Shown: positions 20,653-30,812 of the stretch, piece after piece
Layout: the number at the start of each line of letters is the position of its first letter
How positions within the stretch are numbered: position 1 is the first letter of the stretch
NCBI GenBank assembly: GCA_013306675.1
Contig: JABLUY010000057.1
Span: 62,001 to 126,000 of the forward strand
Origin: Thraustochytrium sp. TN22
Lineage: Eukaryota; Sar; Bigyra; Thraustochytrida; Thraustochytriidae
Reading direction: 5' to 3'
Length of the DNA: 64,000 bases
The notes under the pieces: model-generated
Seen by the model: only the letters and a program-made list of their open reading frames with translations
The model's database searches: none
Told to the model about the DNA's origin: nothing
Made by a program: the position numbers and the translations under genes

Positions 20653-20760
20653 CCTGGCTGGCTGCCTGGCTGCCAGGCTGCCTGACTGCCTGGCTGCCTG
20701 GCTGTCTGGCTGCCTGGCTGCCTGGCTGCCAGGCTGCCAGGCTGCCTTGCTGCCTTGCTG
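20653..20760 (+). repeat. CCTGGCTG-type minisatellite
   Basis: About a dozen imperfect CCTGGCTG units (some GCCAGGCTG or CTTGCTG) in tandem. One frame reads as Leu/Pro/Trp/Ala repeats, which is a repeat artefact. Confidence 0.8.
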
Positions 20761-21730
20761 CACTGCACCTGCCTCTGCACCCTCGCGTCGACGCATGGAG
20801 TCGATCGGAGCGCAGCAACCCCAATCGTTGGCACTGCAGGCAGGCTACGCACGGCTGCACGCTCGGGCCCGGACCAGGCCTCACTGTCAGGCCTGTCGCT
20901 CTTGACCACCAAGCTGATGGCCGCCGCGGACATCGCTCCGAAGCCGCGGCCCCTGCCCAAGGCGGTCAAACCGAGCGAGCGTCTTTCGCCATCGCGCCTT
21001 CGCGTCTGCGCACCAGCTCGCACGGCCGTGAACGTGCCGGAGCGGGCGCAAGCGCGCGCAAGCGACGGGTCTCGGACTCGGAGGCTGGCACTGCACGCTT
21101 GCCGCGGTTGGTCGCCGTTGGTGCGCTACGCGGCGGGCGGTCCGGTCCATGCAGGATGGCCGCGCGGGCCACTCGGCCCCGGCGCAGTCAGGGAGCCGCC
21201 ACATGCGCGTCTGCCGGCGGACGAGTCGGGCGCGACTCGCTGGGGCGCGCTCCCGGCCGGGCCGAGTCCGCCGAGCTCGAGTCCGAGGCTGAGTCCAAGT
21301 CCGAGTCGGACCCCGACACAGGCAGGCTCTGTGAGGTGAGTCCGAATCCGGGTCCGGGCCCGAGGCCGTGGAGGCGGCGGTTGGGTCGGCTTGCGATGCC
21401 CGCGAAGGCCATCCTCGCTCTCGAGCTTGGCTCCAGTGCGCTGGGAGGGAAGATGCTTGACTTCTTGCAGCAGAGAGGCCTCAAGGACGAGCGCATGCCC
21501 CAGCCCAGGGCGGATGGTCTGGCGCCTCTCAGGCTGAAAACCTTCGCGCGCCCACTCGTGTGGCTGGAAGTAGCTCCCTCACCGCCTTCCAGCCCCTCCC
21601 AATCCTTGTCCTCACGGAGGCGGAGCATGGCTTGGCCGCGCGCACAAGCAAGCAAAACCAGAATTGCAATTCACACGGGAGCAAAACAGCCGCAGCATCA
21701 GCAAGCAAGGAAAAAAGTGCAACTCCAGCC

Positions 21731-24700
21731 ATGGCGTCGCGCGCGACGCTCGTCGCCGTGCTCGCACTCCTGGCAACGCACGTTGCTGGTCAATGCACGC
21801 CTGCATCGACCTCGACCGCCCCAGCCTACCCGACCAGCTCGTCCGCCTTCACCACGAGTGGGCTCGTCAGCATGGCCACGTCGACGGAGAACATTCAACT
21901 GCGCTTCACGCCCAACTCGCCCCCGGCCGGCTGGGACGACTACACCAACTGCCCGCATGAGGCAACCGGCCTGCTCGCATGGGAGGACGCTGCAACCTGG
22001 GGAGGATCCGTGCCGGCCAACGGCGCGGCCGTCACGCTGCCCGCCAACACCAAGGTGCTCGTGGGCGGCTGCTCCGTCCCCGCCGGCACCGTCTTCGGCC
22101 TCATCACCATTCCGGCCACCTCCGAGCTCATCTTCGCCGACGAGGACATCGAGTTCGCCACCACCGGCATGTCCGTCCAGGGCAAGCTCGTCATGGGCTC
22201 CGAGACCTGCCGCATCAACAGCAAGATCGTCGTCACGCTCCACGGCAGCCGGCCCGCTAGCCTGCCGGCCACCGCGACGTACAAGGGCATCGTAGCCTCG
22301 GGCAGCGGCGTGCTGGACCTGCACGGCGCCATCTACCACCCGACGTGGACGCGTCTCTCCGCGACAGCGTCGCCGGGCGGCACGGAGCTCTTTCTGCAGC
22401 ACCGCGTCAACTGGCAGCCTGGACAGACCATCATGATCACCGGCACGGAGATTAAGGACTCGCGCGACTGGCACCGCAACGAGGTGCGCACCGTCGCGTC
22501 CGTGGCCATCAACGGCGAGTTCTCGCGTGTCACGCTCACGTCAGCACTCAGCTACACGCACTATGGCGGCTCCGAATACCAAGCTGAGGTGGGCCTGCTC
22601 TCGCGTAACATTGTCATCCAGGGCGATGTCTCGTCCGAGCCCACCGACACGACCCCGCTCGTCTGCAGCGACAACCTCTACCGCTCGTACCCATGCGAGA
22701 ACACCTTCTTGACGGGCTTTGGCGGCCACACCATGGCGGCCGGGCCGGACGCCACAGCGCGCTTCGAGGGCGTCGAGCTTTACCGCATGGGCCAGACCAA
22801 CGCGCTCGCACGCTACCCATACCACCTGCACCTGGTGGGCGAGGGCGGCTCGCGCTCGTACCTCAAGCACTCTAGTATGCACCACACCTTCTTCCGCTGC
22901 GCCACCATCCACGGCACCAACAACACCCTCATGCAGGACAATGTGGCCTACGACGCCATCGGCCAATGCTTCTACTCGGGCGAGGACGGCGTTGAGGTGA
23001 ACAACACGCTGGCGTACAACCTGGCGGCGCACGTGCACTTCATCGGCTACCCGCAGCACTCCGGCGCGCAGTTCATCGACAACGTCTACAGCAGCAGCGA
23101 TCTCATTCAGCCCGCCGATACCACGGCCAGCGGCTTCTACATCACCAACGCGAATAACCGGTACTACGGCAACGCGGCTTCGGGCGGCTACGCAGGCTTC
23201 GCCATTGTCAAGCTGCCGCGGCCCATTATGAACTTTCAGACCACGGGCGAGATTATCCCGGGGCACGGGCCGGACCAGCAGCCCATGCTCGAATTTGACG
23301 GCAATTCCTGTCACTCCACGGGCTTCTGGTGGGTGGTACGTCCTCAGCCTTGTCTCGCTTGTCGGCTGGCTGGGCCAAAAGAAAAACTAACCAACACGCA
23401 CGCGTGTACAATGCACAGATGTCCGGCTGCGTCTACGTCGGTGGCCAGCTCGAGCACGTGGGCGACACCACGCAGCTCGTGTACAACCCGGGACGCCAGC
23501 CCTTTGGCCGCGACACGCAGTGCCTGACCAACCCAGACAGCGAGAGCATCTACAACCGGTACTCGGAGTGCCCCCTGGTGATGAACAACACCAAGGTCTT
23601 TCTGTGCAACTGGGGCATCAACAATTGGGGTCAACGGTCCACTATTAATGGCGTCGAGGCGCACGACACTGTGCGCGCTGTGGCCGTACTGGGCGCGCAC
23701 TTTGTCACCAATGTGCTCACGGTATGCCGCACCGGCAGCTTCGTGCCGGAGCAGCCCGAAGAAGGGTACTACGGCACGCGCTGGTACAACGGGCACATGG
23801 GCTTCGAGTGGTATGACACTGCGCAGTACCACCTGGTCGACGGCATCACCTTCCGCAACTGCGGGGCGCCGCCGGTTGACCCGAACGACCCGTACGACTT
23901 CGGCTCCCCAGTGTGGCGCGTGCTCACGCACTCGGACCGCTACGTACCAGGCCACCTGCAGTCGACCAAGAACGTGCGCTACGAGAATGTCAACTCCAAC
24001 TACCTGGTCATGCCCAATGGGCCAGATACTCTCGCGGTGAGCGGCAACCTGAGCAACTGGATCGACGAGGACGGCTCGGTCTTTGGCAAGTCGTCGCCGC
24101 AGCTCATCGGGTCGCGGCGCGGCGGCATGGAGTGGTGGCGCCTCGACGACGCGTGCACCTCGGAGAACAACGATTATTGGTACTCTTGCGATCGCATCTC
24201 GCCGTACACAGGCCTGCGCCGTGGCGTCGGCAGTTTCTACATTGAGCACAATGCGGCACTCAAGGCACGTTTCGACAGTGGCGAGATCTGCGGCAACGGC
24301 GAGAGCCCGCGACTCCCCTGCCCGACCATCGGCTCCGTTGTGCATCTCGGCCAGCAAGGCGACCCGGCCGAGGTGGGCCTGGCGCTCTCGTCGAACACGG
24401 TGGTGACCGGGCCGACGAACGGGCTTGGGTGGCTTATCCTCTTTGACAAGGGCAGCCCGACGTCGGCGACCTTCAACTTTGCGCAGATCGACGAGGACGA
24501 CCTCGTGCTTGTGGCGCTGCCGTACCCGCCCGGCACGAGCTTTGACATTCGCTACAAGGCCGCGTACTGGTGTTACGCTCCACTCTACACATGCGAGGTG
24601 CAGCTCTCGGCGGCCGCCTCGCTGAGTGCCGTCATCCAGGGCAACGGCGACCTGTACTACTACGACACGAATCGCGGTCTGCTTTTCTTTCGCTTTGTGC

Positions 24701-25770
24701 AGCAGGTGATGGACCGACTCGACTTCTCGCAAGCGCCGGCCTACGGCACCCTGGGCACGACATACTTTGAGCACTCCGGCATGCGCATCGCTCCCATCAT
24801 GTGGGGCGGCGGGATTGAGCTGATCGCCACGGGTTGCACACTCAACCCAGCCGACAATGCCTACTGCACGCCGTCGACCTACTCTCAGGATGGCATCTGC
24901 CAGGATCACGGGTTCGCGTCGGGCACGGTGCCAGTAGCGTACGATGGCTGTGCCCAGTCGGCTGGTGGTGGAGGCGGCGGCAGCAGCAGCAGCTCTCCAA
25001 CGATGGTGCCGACACCTCTCCCGACGCCGACAGCAGCGCCGACCTCGACCGAAGCCACGACTGCGCCTACGACTGCGCGGCCGACGACTTCCGCGCCCAC
25101 GGTGTCAGCACCGACCACATCGACGCCGGAACCCACCACAGGCGCAACGGCGGAGCCCACCACCTCTGACGAAGGTCCCTTTTGTAACTGGGGCGCAGAG
25201 CTCGTCCAGGGCGAGTTGCTCGACGCCTTTCCGAACGTCAACTCGTGGCAGGCGTGCCAGACCCGGTGCCGCCAACTTGAAACGAGCGGCTGCCTCGCGT
25301 GGAGCTGGTATGAGGACGATGGCGTCCCCTACTGCAACCTGTATTCGCAAATCACCGGCGTGACCATCGAGCCCGATTTTATCTCTGGCGCGCTGGAGTG
25401 CGAATCGGCGCCCATGACCGCGGAGCCCACAACTGCAGAGCCGACGCCAGCGACTGAGGCGCCCACCACGTCAGCACCGACCGCACCGACGCCGGATCCA
25501 ACGACTCTCGCAACGGCGGAGCCCACTGCCTCTGGCGAGGGGCCCTTTTGCAACTGGGGCGCAGAGCTCGTCCAGGGCGAGTTGCTCGACGCCTTTCCGA
25601 ACGTCAACTCGTGGCAGGCGTGCCAGACCCGGTGCCGCCAGCTTGAAACGAGTGGCTGCCTTGCGTGGAGCTGGTATGAGGACGACGACGTCCTCTACTG
25701 CAACCTGTATTCGCAGATCACAGGCGTGACCATCGAGCCCGAGTTCGTCTCTGGCGCTTTGGACTGCTAA
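21731..25770 (+). CDS. G8/beta-helix protein copy 2 (core group C), secreted with two PAN-like repeats; one intron
   Basis: Two exons, 21731-23335 and 23419-25770, encode about 1,318 residues. The intron (23336-23418) has a GTACGT donor, a CTAAC branch-point-like site and a CACAG acceptor. It is phase 0 and removes a segment that intronless copies lack. The signal peptide is residues 1-20 (cleavage before QCTP). The G8 domain and beta-helix match copy 1, with RYPYHLHLVGEG and EDGVEVNNT. The core ends at VAYDGC (about 1045). A Gly/Ser/Thr/Pro linker precedes two PAN/Apple-like repeats (about 1120-1195 and 1242-1318), each starting FCNWGAELVQGELL with six cysteines. An AATAAA lies 13 nt after the stop (25783-25788). 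No membrane anchor is present, so it is secreted or bound to matrix. Confidence 0.93.
23336..23418 (+). other. Intron of G8 copy 2
   Basis: 83 nt, GTACGT...CACAG, with AAAACTAACC as a likely branch site. Nearly identical to the intron of copy 7 and ten bases longer than that of copy 6. Confidence 0.85.
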
Positions 25771-26142
25771 GGAAACAAAGTAAATAAATGTCTGGCCATT
25801 CACAATAAGACCACTTTCCATTCGTCCTGCCGCTTTCGTCTCGTGACATGAGACTCGCAGTCTTCGTGCGGCATCCTGTGCAACCGGGCCTGCGCCCAGA
25901 GTGGCAAAGCGCAGCGTCGCAAAGCGCAGCGTGGCAAAGCGCAGCGTGGCAAAGCGCACTGGCTGGAGCGTGTCAAAGAGGGGCGGCCTACGACGATGGG
26001 CTGCTTGCCTCCCAAAGGGCAACGGAGTTTGTCTTGGGGCGCCGACACGGCGGCTGACCCTGCAACCGCGTGGCGCCGAGTCGGAGGTGGCGCACGGCGT
26101 GGTCGCGCAGCAGCAGGAGAGGGAGCGAGCGGCTGGACGCGG

Positions 26143-26178
<36 letters not shown>

Positions 26179-26194
26179 GTCTCTCTCTCTCTTT
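26143..26194 (+). repeat. (CT)n tract
   Basis: About 50 bases of nearly uninterrupted CT dinucleotides, broken once by TTTGGT and ended by TTTGGC. Confidence 0.85.
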
Positions 26195-26496
26195 GGCAAT
26201 TCGGGGCGGCCTACGCGTCGATACGCCATTTGGCCCAGCCAGTTCGGCACGCCACAGAGATTTCCGGCGGGGTCAGGGAATCAAGGGCGGGACGAGCACA
26301 AACGGCGCTGGGACGCGAGCGCGAGGGAGCAGCGCAGAGAGAGCGCGGGCGCGGGCGCGGGCGCGGATGCGGGGCCGGCGAACGCAAAGGCGAGGCCCGC
26401 GCGGCGCAGCGCCCTCCGCGTGGCGCGGCCTTGGCGCCGCGCGCCGACTGCGACTCGCTGCGCTCGCGCGAGGGGCACGGGGAGGCGAAAGAATCT

Positions 26497-26842
26497 GAGG
26501 CGGCGGCGCGGCGGCGACGGTTGCACAGTTTTCGTCACGGGAACCGAGCTGGTTACAAGTCGAGCGCGCTGTGACGCAAGTGAACGTTGGTGCGCGCGAA
26601 GTGACGGCGCGAGGAACGGGGCGCTTCAGAGCTTATGCGATCGCGTATGAGCATGAATCGGTGAGGCGGCGGCGCGGCGGCGACGGTTGCACAGTTTTCG
26701 TCACGGCCACCGAGCTGGTTACAAGTCGAGGCCAGGCTTGAGCGTGCCGTGATGCAAGTGAACATTGGTACGCGCGAAGTGACGGCGCGAGGGACGGGGC
26801 GCTTTAGAGGTTATGCGATCGCGTGTGAGCATGAATCGGTGA
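26497..26842 (+). repeat. Imperfect tandem duplication, period about 166 bp
   Basis: Two head-to-tail copies (about 26497-26662 and 26663-26842) share GACGGTTGCACAGTTTTCGT, CGAGCTGGTTACAAGTCGAG, GCGCGAAGTGACGGCGCGAG and TTATGCGATCGCGTGTGAGC-like blocks, with scattered substitutions and a short insertion in the second copy. Neither copy has a good open frame. The position, about 500 bases upstream of the coiled-coil gene, would suit a duplicated upstream control region, but that is a guess. Confidence 0.85.
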
Positions 26843-27029
26843 GGAGGGCGAGCGGCCGCAGTCTGTTACGATGAAATGGTTAAACTTATAGCGCGGATCT
26901 GGGCTTGCAACGCAAGTCGGCGCTGCGTTGCGCAAGTAAGATACGCGGCCTTACGTTTGATTGGTGCGGAGGTCGGTTGCGGATCGCCTCGGCCCAAGCG
27001 GTGCCAGGCTGGCCCGCCGGGCGAGTCCC

Positions 27030-27037
27030 TTTAAAAG
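27030..27037 (+). promoter_or_regulatory. TATA-like TTTAAAAG box
   Basis: An isolated AT-rich TTTAAAAG in otherwise very GC-rich DNA, about 310 bases before ATG 27349 of the coiled-coil gene. It could be a core promoter element if the 5' UTR is about 280 bases. Confidence 0.3.
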
Positions 27038-27348
27038 CCCAACAGGCAGGCGCTCTGCGCTAGCCCTTGCGCGCGCGCGCACGCTCACGCCCGCGCTCGC
27101 GCAAGCGCGTGCGTGCGTGCGTGCGTGCGTGAGAGCAAGCAAGCGAGCAGCCGTGCGAGCAGGCTTGGGAGAGAGCGTGCCTGCAAGCGAAGAAAACAAG
27201 GCTCAGATCACCACGGCGACACAGCTCGCATCGCAGCCGCCAGTCCTCCTAGCCTCGCTCGCTGCCATCGCGCACGTCGAGCTCGCCACCAAGGACGTTG
27301 ACGACTGGAGCACTTGTCTCGCCGAGCAACACGAACCGTGACGCCGCG

Positions 27349-29550
27349 ATGGACTCGTCCGACGCCCCTGGAGGCTTCGGCGAGTGCGCCAACCTGGAGG
27401 AACTTGCCCACGCACCATCTTCCTTCAATGCCGGCTTGCTGAGCACGCCCCGCGAGCAGAGCGTCCAGGCTCCTGCGCCGACTCCGGTTGGTGAGAACCA
27501 CCTGCTTGCACTCGACCGCGACAACATGCGTCCCTACCAATCGCAGCAGCAATGCTTCCAACTTGGAGACCTGTCTCAAGCCATTTCCGAGGTGAGAACT
27601 GAGCCTCGCCAGCCTGCAGGCAACCAAGCTGGTGCCTCTCAGGAGCAACTTGAAGAATTGCATCGCTACAAGAACCTGGCGGTCAACCTGAAGGCCGCCC
27701 TGGACCAACACCAAACCGAGACTGCTGAGTACACAAAGCATTACTCCGCCGTGGTTGAGAGCTTTATGATGTACAAAGAGGCAATTCGGGAGCAGCACGC
27801 GACCATGGTCGCTGAGCAGGAGGGGCTTGCCCGCCTCCATAAGCTTCAGCTCGAGGCTTCGGCGCAGGAGACAGCGCTCGCTCAAGAAGAGCTGCAGCAT
27901 GTGAAGGACCTTCTCGAACATGAGCGGGTCGAGCACAAGGATGTCCTCGAGGTTGCGCGCAAGGAGCAGGAGCAGGAGCGCGAAAGGCTCGCTCGTGAGG
28001 GCGTGCAGCTCGAACATGCTCACCAGCAGGTCGAGAAGCTGCGTGATCACTTGAAGCTCAACTGGCAGCAGCAAGAGCAGCAAGGCGAGCAGTTCAAGCG
28101 CGACTGCGAGCAGCTTGCACAGGAGCGCGAGCAGCTTGTGCGCGACAAGCGGCAGCTGGTGCAGGAGCGCGAGCAGCTGAAGCGCGAGTGCGAACCGGTG
28201 GCGCAGGAGCGTGAACGGCTGAAGCGCGACTGCGAGCAGCTTTCGCAGGCGCGAGAGCAGATCATGCGTGACAGTCAGCAGCTCGCGCAGGAGCGCGAGC
28301 TGCTGAAGCGCGAGCGCGAGCCGGTGGCGCAGGAGCGTGAACGGCTGAAGCGCGACGGGCAGCAGCTTGCAGAGGGGCGCGAGCAACTTGTGCGCGACAA
28401 GCTGCAGCTGGCGCAGGAGCGCGAGCAGCTAAAGCGCGAGTACGAGCAGATGTCTCAGGAGCGTGAACGGCTAAAGCGCGAGGGACAGCAGCTTTCACAG
28501 GAGCGCGACCAACTTGTGCGCGACCAACTGCAGCTGGCGCAGGAGCGCGAGCAGCTGAAGCGCGAGTGCGAGCCGGTTGCGCAGGAGCGCAAGCGGCTTG
28601 AGTGTGATCGCAAGCAACTGGAGGACGAGCTGCAGCGGCTCAAGCGCGAGTGCGAGCAGCTCGCGCACGAGCGCGAAGGGCTGAAGCGCGAGTACGAGCC
28701 GCTTTTGCATGAGCGCGAGCAGCTTGCACTTGAGCGCAGCCAGGTGGAGCGGGACGGTCAGCAGCTTGCACATGAGCGCGAGCAACTGAAGCGCGACGGT
28801 CAGCAGCTCGAGCATCAGCGCGAGAAGTTGAAGCGCGAAGGCGAGCAGCTCACGCACGATCGTGAGCAACTGAAGCGCGACGATCAGCAGCTCGTGTCCG
28901 AGCGTGAGCACTTGAAGCGCGAGAGCCAACAGCTCAACGACGACCGTCAGCACCTCGCGCACGAGCGCGACCAGCTCAAGCATCAGCACGCGCGCGCCCA
29001 CGAGCAGATCCTTGGTGAACGTGAGCAGGATGTGGCGGAGCGCCGCCAGCTTGAGCTCAAGCGCGATCAGGAGCGCGAGCAGCTTGCAGCTGATCGTTCT
29101 GAGCTTCTCAAACTGCGCGAGCATTGCCAGACCCAGGCTGAGCTTGAGCTGCAGCAGCAGGCGAAGCTCGAGGAGCTGAAGGCTGCTTACGAGGACCAGC
29201 TTGCCCATGCAAACAAAGCCTGGGAAAAGAAGCTGGAAGAGCTTGGTATGGCGTCCAGGAAGAAGCAGGCCAAGCTGAGGCTTGCTCTGGACCGGGAGCG
29301 CACCAAGGTCATCTTCAGCGCCGTGGCGCAGACTCCGCCGCCTGCCGCGCGTAGCCACGCCGCAAAGGGCCCGGCGACGAAGGAGGCGCCTTCCACGATG
29401 CTGCGGGCGCCGCATCCTGTATGTCAAACCACGACCGACGGGTTGCCGGGAAGCAAACGGCCGCGCGAGACGACGCCGGCGCAGCATCTCGAAGATTGCA
29501 CCGCCATCGAGGGTCCGGCGAGCAAGAAGCGCCGTATTCCGGACGCTTGA
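27349..29550 (+). CDS. Long coiled-coil protein with C-terminal nuclear-localisation motifs
   Basis: A 733-residue frame from ATG 27349 (MDSSDAPGGFGE). The first ~100 residues are mixed sequence. Residues ~105-650 form a nearly continuous coiled coil built from EQL-KRE-E and AQEREQL-type heptads, very rich in Glu, Gln, Arg and Leu. Part of this rod (about 28100-28600) repeats at DNA level with a 126-bp period, i.e. 42 residues or six heptads. The last ~80 residues are not coiled and contain two basic clusters, SKRPR (about 702-706) and SKKRR (725-729), that look like nuclear-localisation signals. No enzymatic domain is seen. Such rods are common in nuclear scaffold and centrosome proteins, and BLAST similarity to myosin or trichohyalin would be compositional. 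It lies between G8 copies 2 and 3. Confidence 0.82.
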   Translation: MDSSDAPGGFGECANLEELAHAPSSFNAGLLSTPREQSVQAPAPTPVGENHLLALDRDNMRPYQSQQQCFQLGDLSQAISEVRTEPRQPAGNQAGASQEQLEELHRYKNLAVNLKAALDQHQTETAEYTKHYSAVVESFMMYKEAIREQHATMVAEQEGLARLHKLQLEASAQETALAQEELQHVKDLLEHERVEHKDVLEVARKEQEQERERLAREGVQLEHAHQQVEKLRDHLKLNWQQQEQQGEQFKRDCEQLAQEREQLVRDKRQLVQEREQLKRECEPVAQERERLKRDCEQLSQAREQIMRDSQQLAQERELLKREREPVAQERERLKRDGQQLAEGREQLVRDKLQLAQEREQLKREYEQMSQERERLKREGQQLSQERDQLVRDQLQLAQEREQLKRECEPVAQERKRLECDRKQLEDELQRLKRECEQLAHEREGLKREYEPLLHEREQLALERSQVERDGQQLAHEREQLKRDGQQLEHQREKLKREGEQLTHDREQLKRDDQQLVSEREHLKRESQQLNDDRQHLAHERDQLKHQHARAHEQILGEREQDVAERRQLELKRDQEREQLAADRSELLKLREHCQTQAELELQQQAKLEELKAAYEDQLAHANKAWEKKLEELGMASRKKQAKLRLALDRERTKVIFSAVAQTPPPAARSHAAKGPATKEAPSTMLRAPHPVCQTTTDGLPGSKRPRETTPAQHLEDCTAIEGPASKKRRIPDA
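28100..28610 (+). repeat. 126-bp internal repeat in the coiled-coil gene
   Basis: The block AGCGCGAG-(T/C)-(G/A)-CGAGC followed by a CAGGAGCG recurs at about 28181, 28307, 28433 and 28559, exactly 126 bases apart. The unit equals 42 residues, so expansion or contraction keeps both frame and heptad phase. Confidence 0.85.
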
Positions 29551-29889
29551 ATCGGGTCTCGCGCACTTTTGCGCACAGCTCCAGTCGGAAAGATCTTCTC
29601 TTGCAGAACGCAGCAATAAGCGGCAGCAGCAATTGTGCAGCAACCTGCGTGGCAGTTGAGCAAGAGCAAGAGCACGAGTATGAGCACCTGGCGTGACATC
29701 ACGGCCATCACTGTCACGGTCGCGGTTACGCTGGACACAGGCACCGGCACCGGCACCGGCACGATGATCATCATGATCATCATGAAATCCCCTGAATAGG
29801 CCTTTAAATTTTCAACAATAGCCCTTTAAATCGCAGCAAGCTTGCATTCTGTGAGTCACGGTGCATTCACGCGAAGAATGTCGTTGCGC

Positions 29890-29958
29890 GCTGCGTCCGC
29901 TGCGTCCGCTGCGTCCGCTGCGTCCGCTGCATCCGCTGCGTCCGCTGCGTCCGCTGCA
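29890..29958 (+). repeat. (GCTGCGTCC)n nine-base repeat
   Basis: About seven or eight tandem nine-base units with one A variant. It would encode Ala-Ala-Ser repeats, but it lies in no supported gene. Confidence 0.85.
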
Positions 29959-30422
29959 GCTCGGCTAGCTCGTTCCGTAGGGTGCGCGTCTCGCGGCGTG
30001 AGAGCTTGCGGCGCGAGCCGGACCACGGGAGGACGCGGTCGGGCAATCATCGGTCCCATGCACGATGGGACGAGTCTCGCCTCGGCGCCAGGTCGGAGTG
30101 TCGCGCCTGGGATCCCTGAGAGGATTTCCTGCACGCGCGTCCATGTGAAAGAGGCTCCGCAGGCCCTGGCTCGATTGCCTGGTGGCGCCGGCCCAGCCGC
30201 TACATACATACACACGCAGCTGGCGAGCCTGGCCTCGGCGAGAGAGCTCTTTCTCCCCACCCCTCTCTGCTGACAGCCTGAGGCTCTCTCTCGCCCAGGC
30301 TGCTGACAGGCTCCTCCCGCTACGGGAGGCTAACGGCGCTCACAGTCAGGGGCCCAGCCGCTGCGCCGCAGCGTCGCAGCGGTCGGGTCGGCCCAGCTCG
30401 CTCGCCGCGGGTGGGAGGGAGC

Positions 30423-30448
30423 GAAGTGACCCGACTACTGTCGGCCCG
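30423..30448 (+). promoter_or_regulatory. Conserved dyad CCGAC-N4-GTCGG upstream of G8 copy 3
   Basis: An inverted repeat (arms 30431-30435 and 30440-30444) preceded by GAAGTGAC. The same 26-base block with only two mismatches lies before G8 copy 4 (36121-36146). The surrounding DNA is otherwise not obviously similar, which suggests a conserved protein-binding site. It lies about 380 bases before ATG 30813. Confidence 0.45.
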
Positions 30449-30812
30449 CCGCCACCTCCAAGGCGAGCCACGCGCGAAATTCTCCGAGCCAGACATTGGC
30501 ATTCATCATCACAGTCAGTGCGCATCGCCAGGGGCCCAGGACCGACAGAAGGAGAACAGAGTGGATCTCTCCGACCATCGCTGGCTGCGTGGAGCATGTG
30601 CGGCCGCGGGACGTGTATGGACGTCGGTGCAGACAAGTTTGCTTGCATTCTAAGTTAGAGCGCATGCTCGTCACAGCGGTCGAGATTCGTCCCAGGTCCC
30701 GCGCGCGAGATTGAAGCCATGCGAGCCTCTCCGACCCAATCGCTCGACCCAAGAGGCGAAGGCAGAACTCAATCCTGAAAACGCAAGCAAGAGAACAAGA
30801 GCCACAAAAGCC

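Larger units (their letters stand above)
19918..21730. other. Intergenic spacer before G8 copy 2, repeat-rich
   Basis: No gene is supported. An open frame that runs through here into copy 2 (about 20607-22295) is in a different frame from the G8 protein and is low-complexity. A GA tract and a CCTGGCTG array are listed separately. The stretch just before ATG 21731 is A-rich (AAGCAAGGAAAAAAG) and is probably 5' UTR. Confidence 0.5.
25771..27348 (+). other. Intergenic spacer before the coiled-coil gene
   Basis: No gene is supported. It holds a GCAAAGCGCA repeat (about 25904-25960), a CT tract, a 166-bp tandem duplication, a TATA-like box and, at 27111-27133, a GTGC/GCGT run. The last ~300 bases are the likely promoter and 5' UTR of the coiled-coil gene. 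Confidence 0.5.
29551..30812 (+). other. Intergenic spacer before G8 copy 3
   Basis: No gene is supported. It contains a CAGGCACCGGCACCGGCACC run (29739-29762), a palindromic ATGATCATCATGATCAT (about 29764-29783), two CCTTTAAAT boxes near 29800 and 29822, a GCTGCGTCC array, and the CCGAC-N4-GTCGG dyad listed separately. Confidence 0.5.

Noticed and set aside
20607-22295. A 562-codon plus-strand open frame running into G8 copy 2
   Set aside because: It runs through the CCTGGCTG minisatellite and then overlaps the start of copy 2 in another frame; composition is low-complexity.
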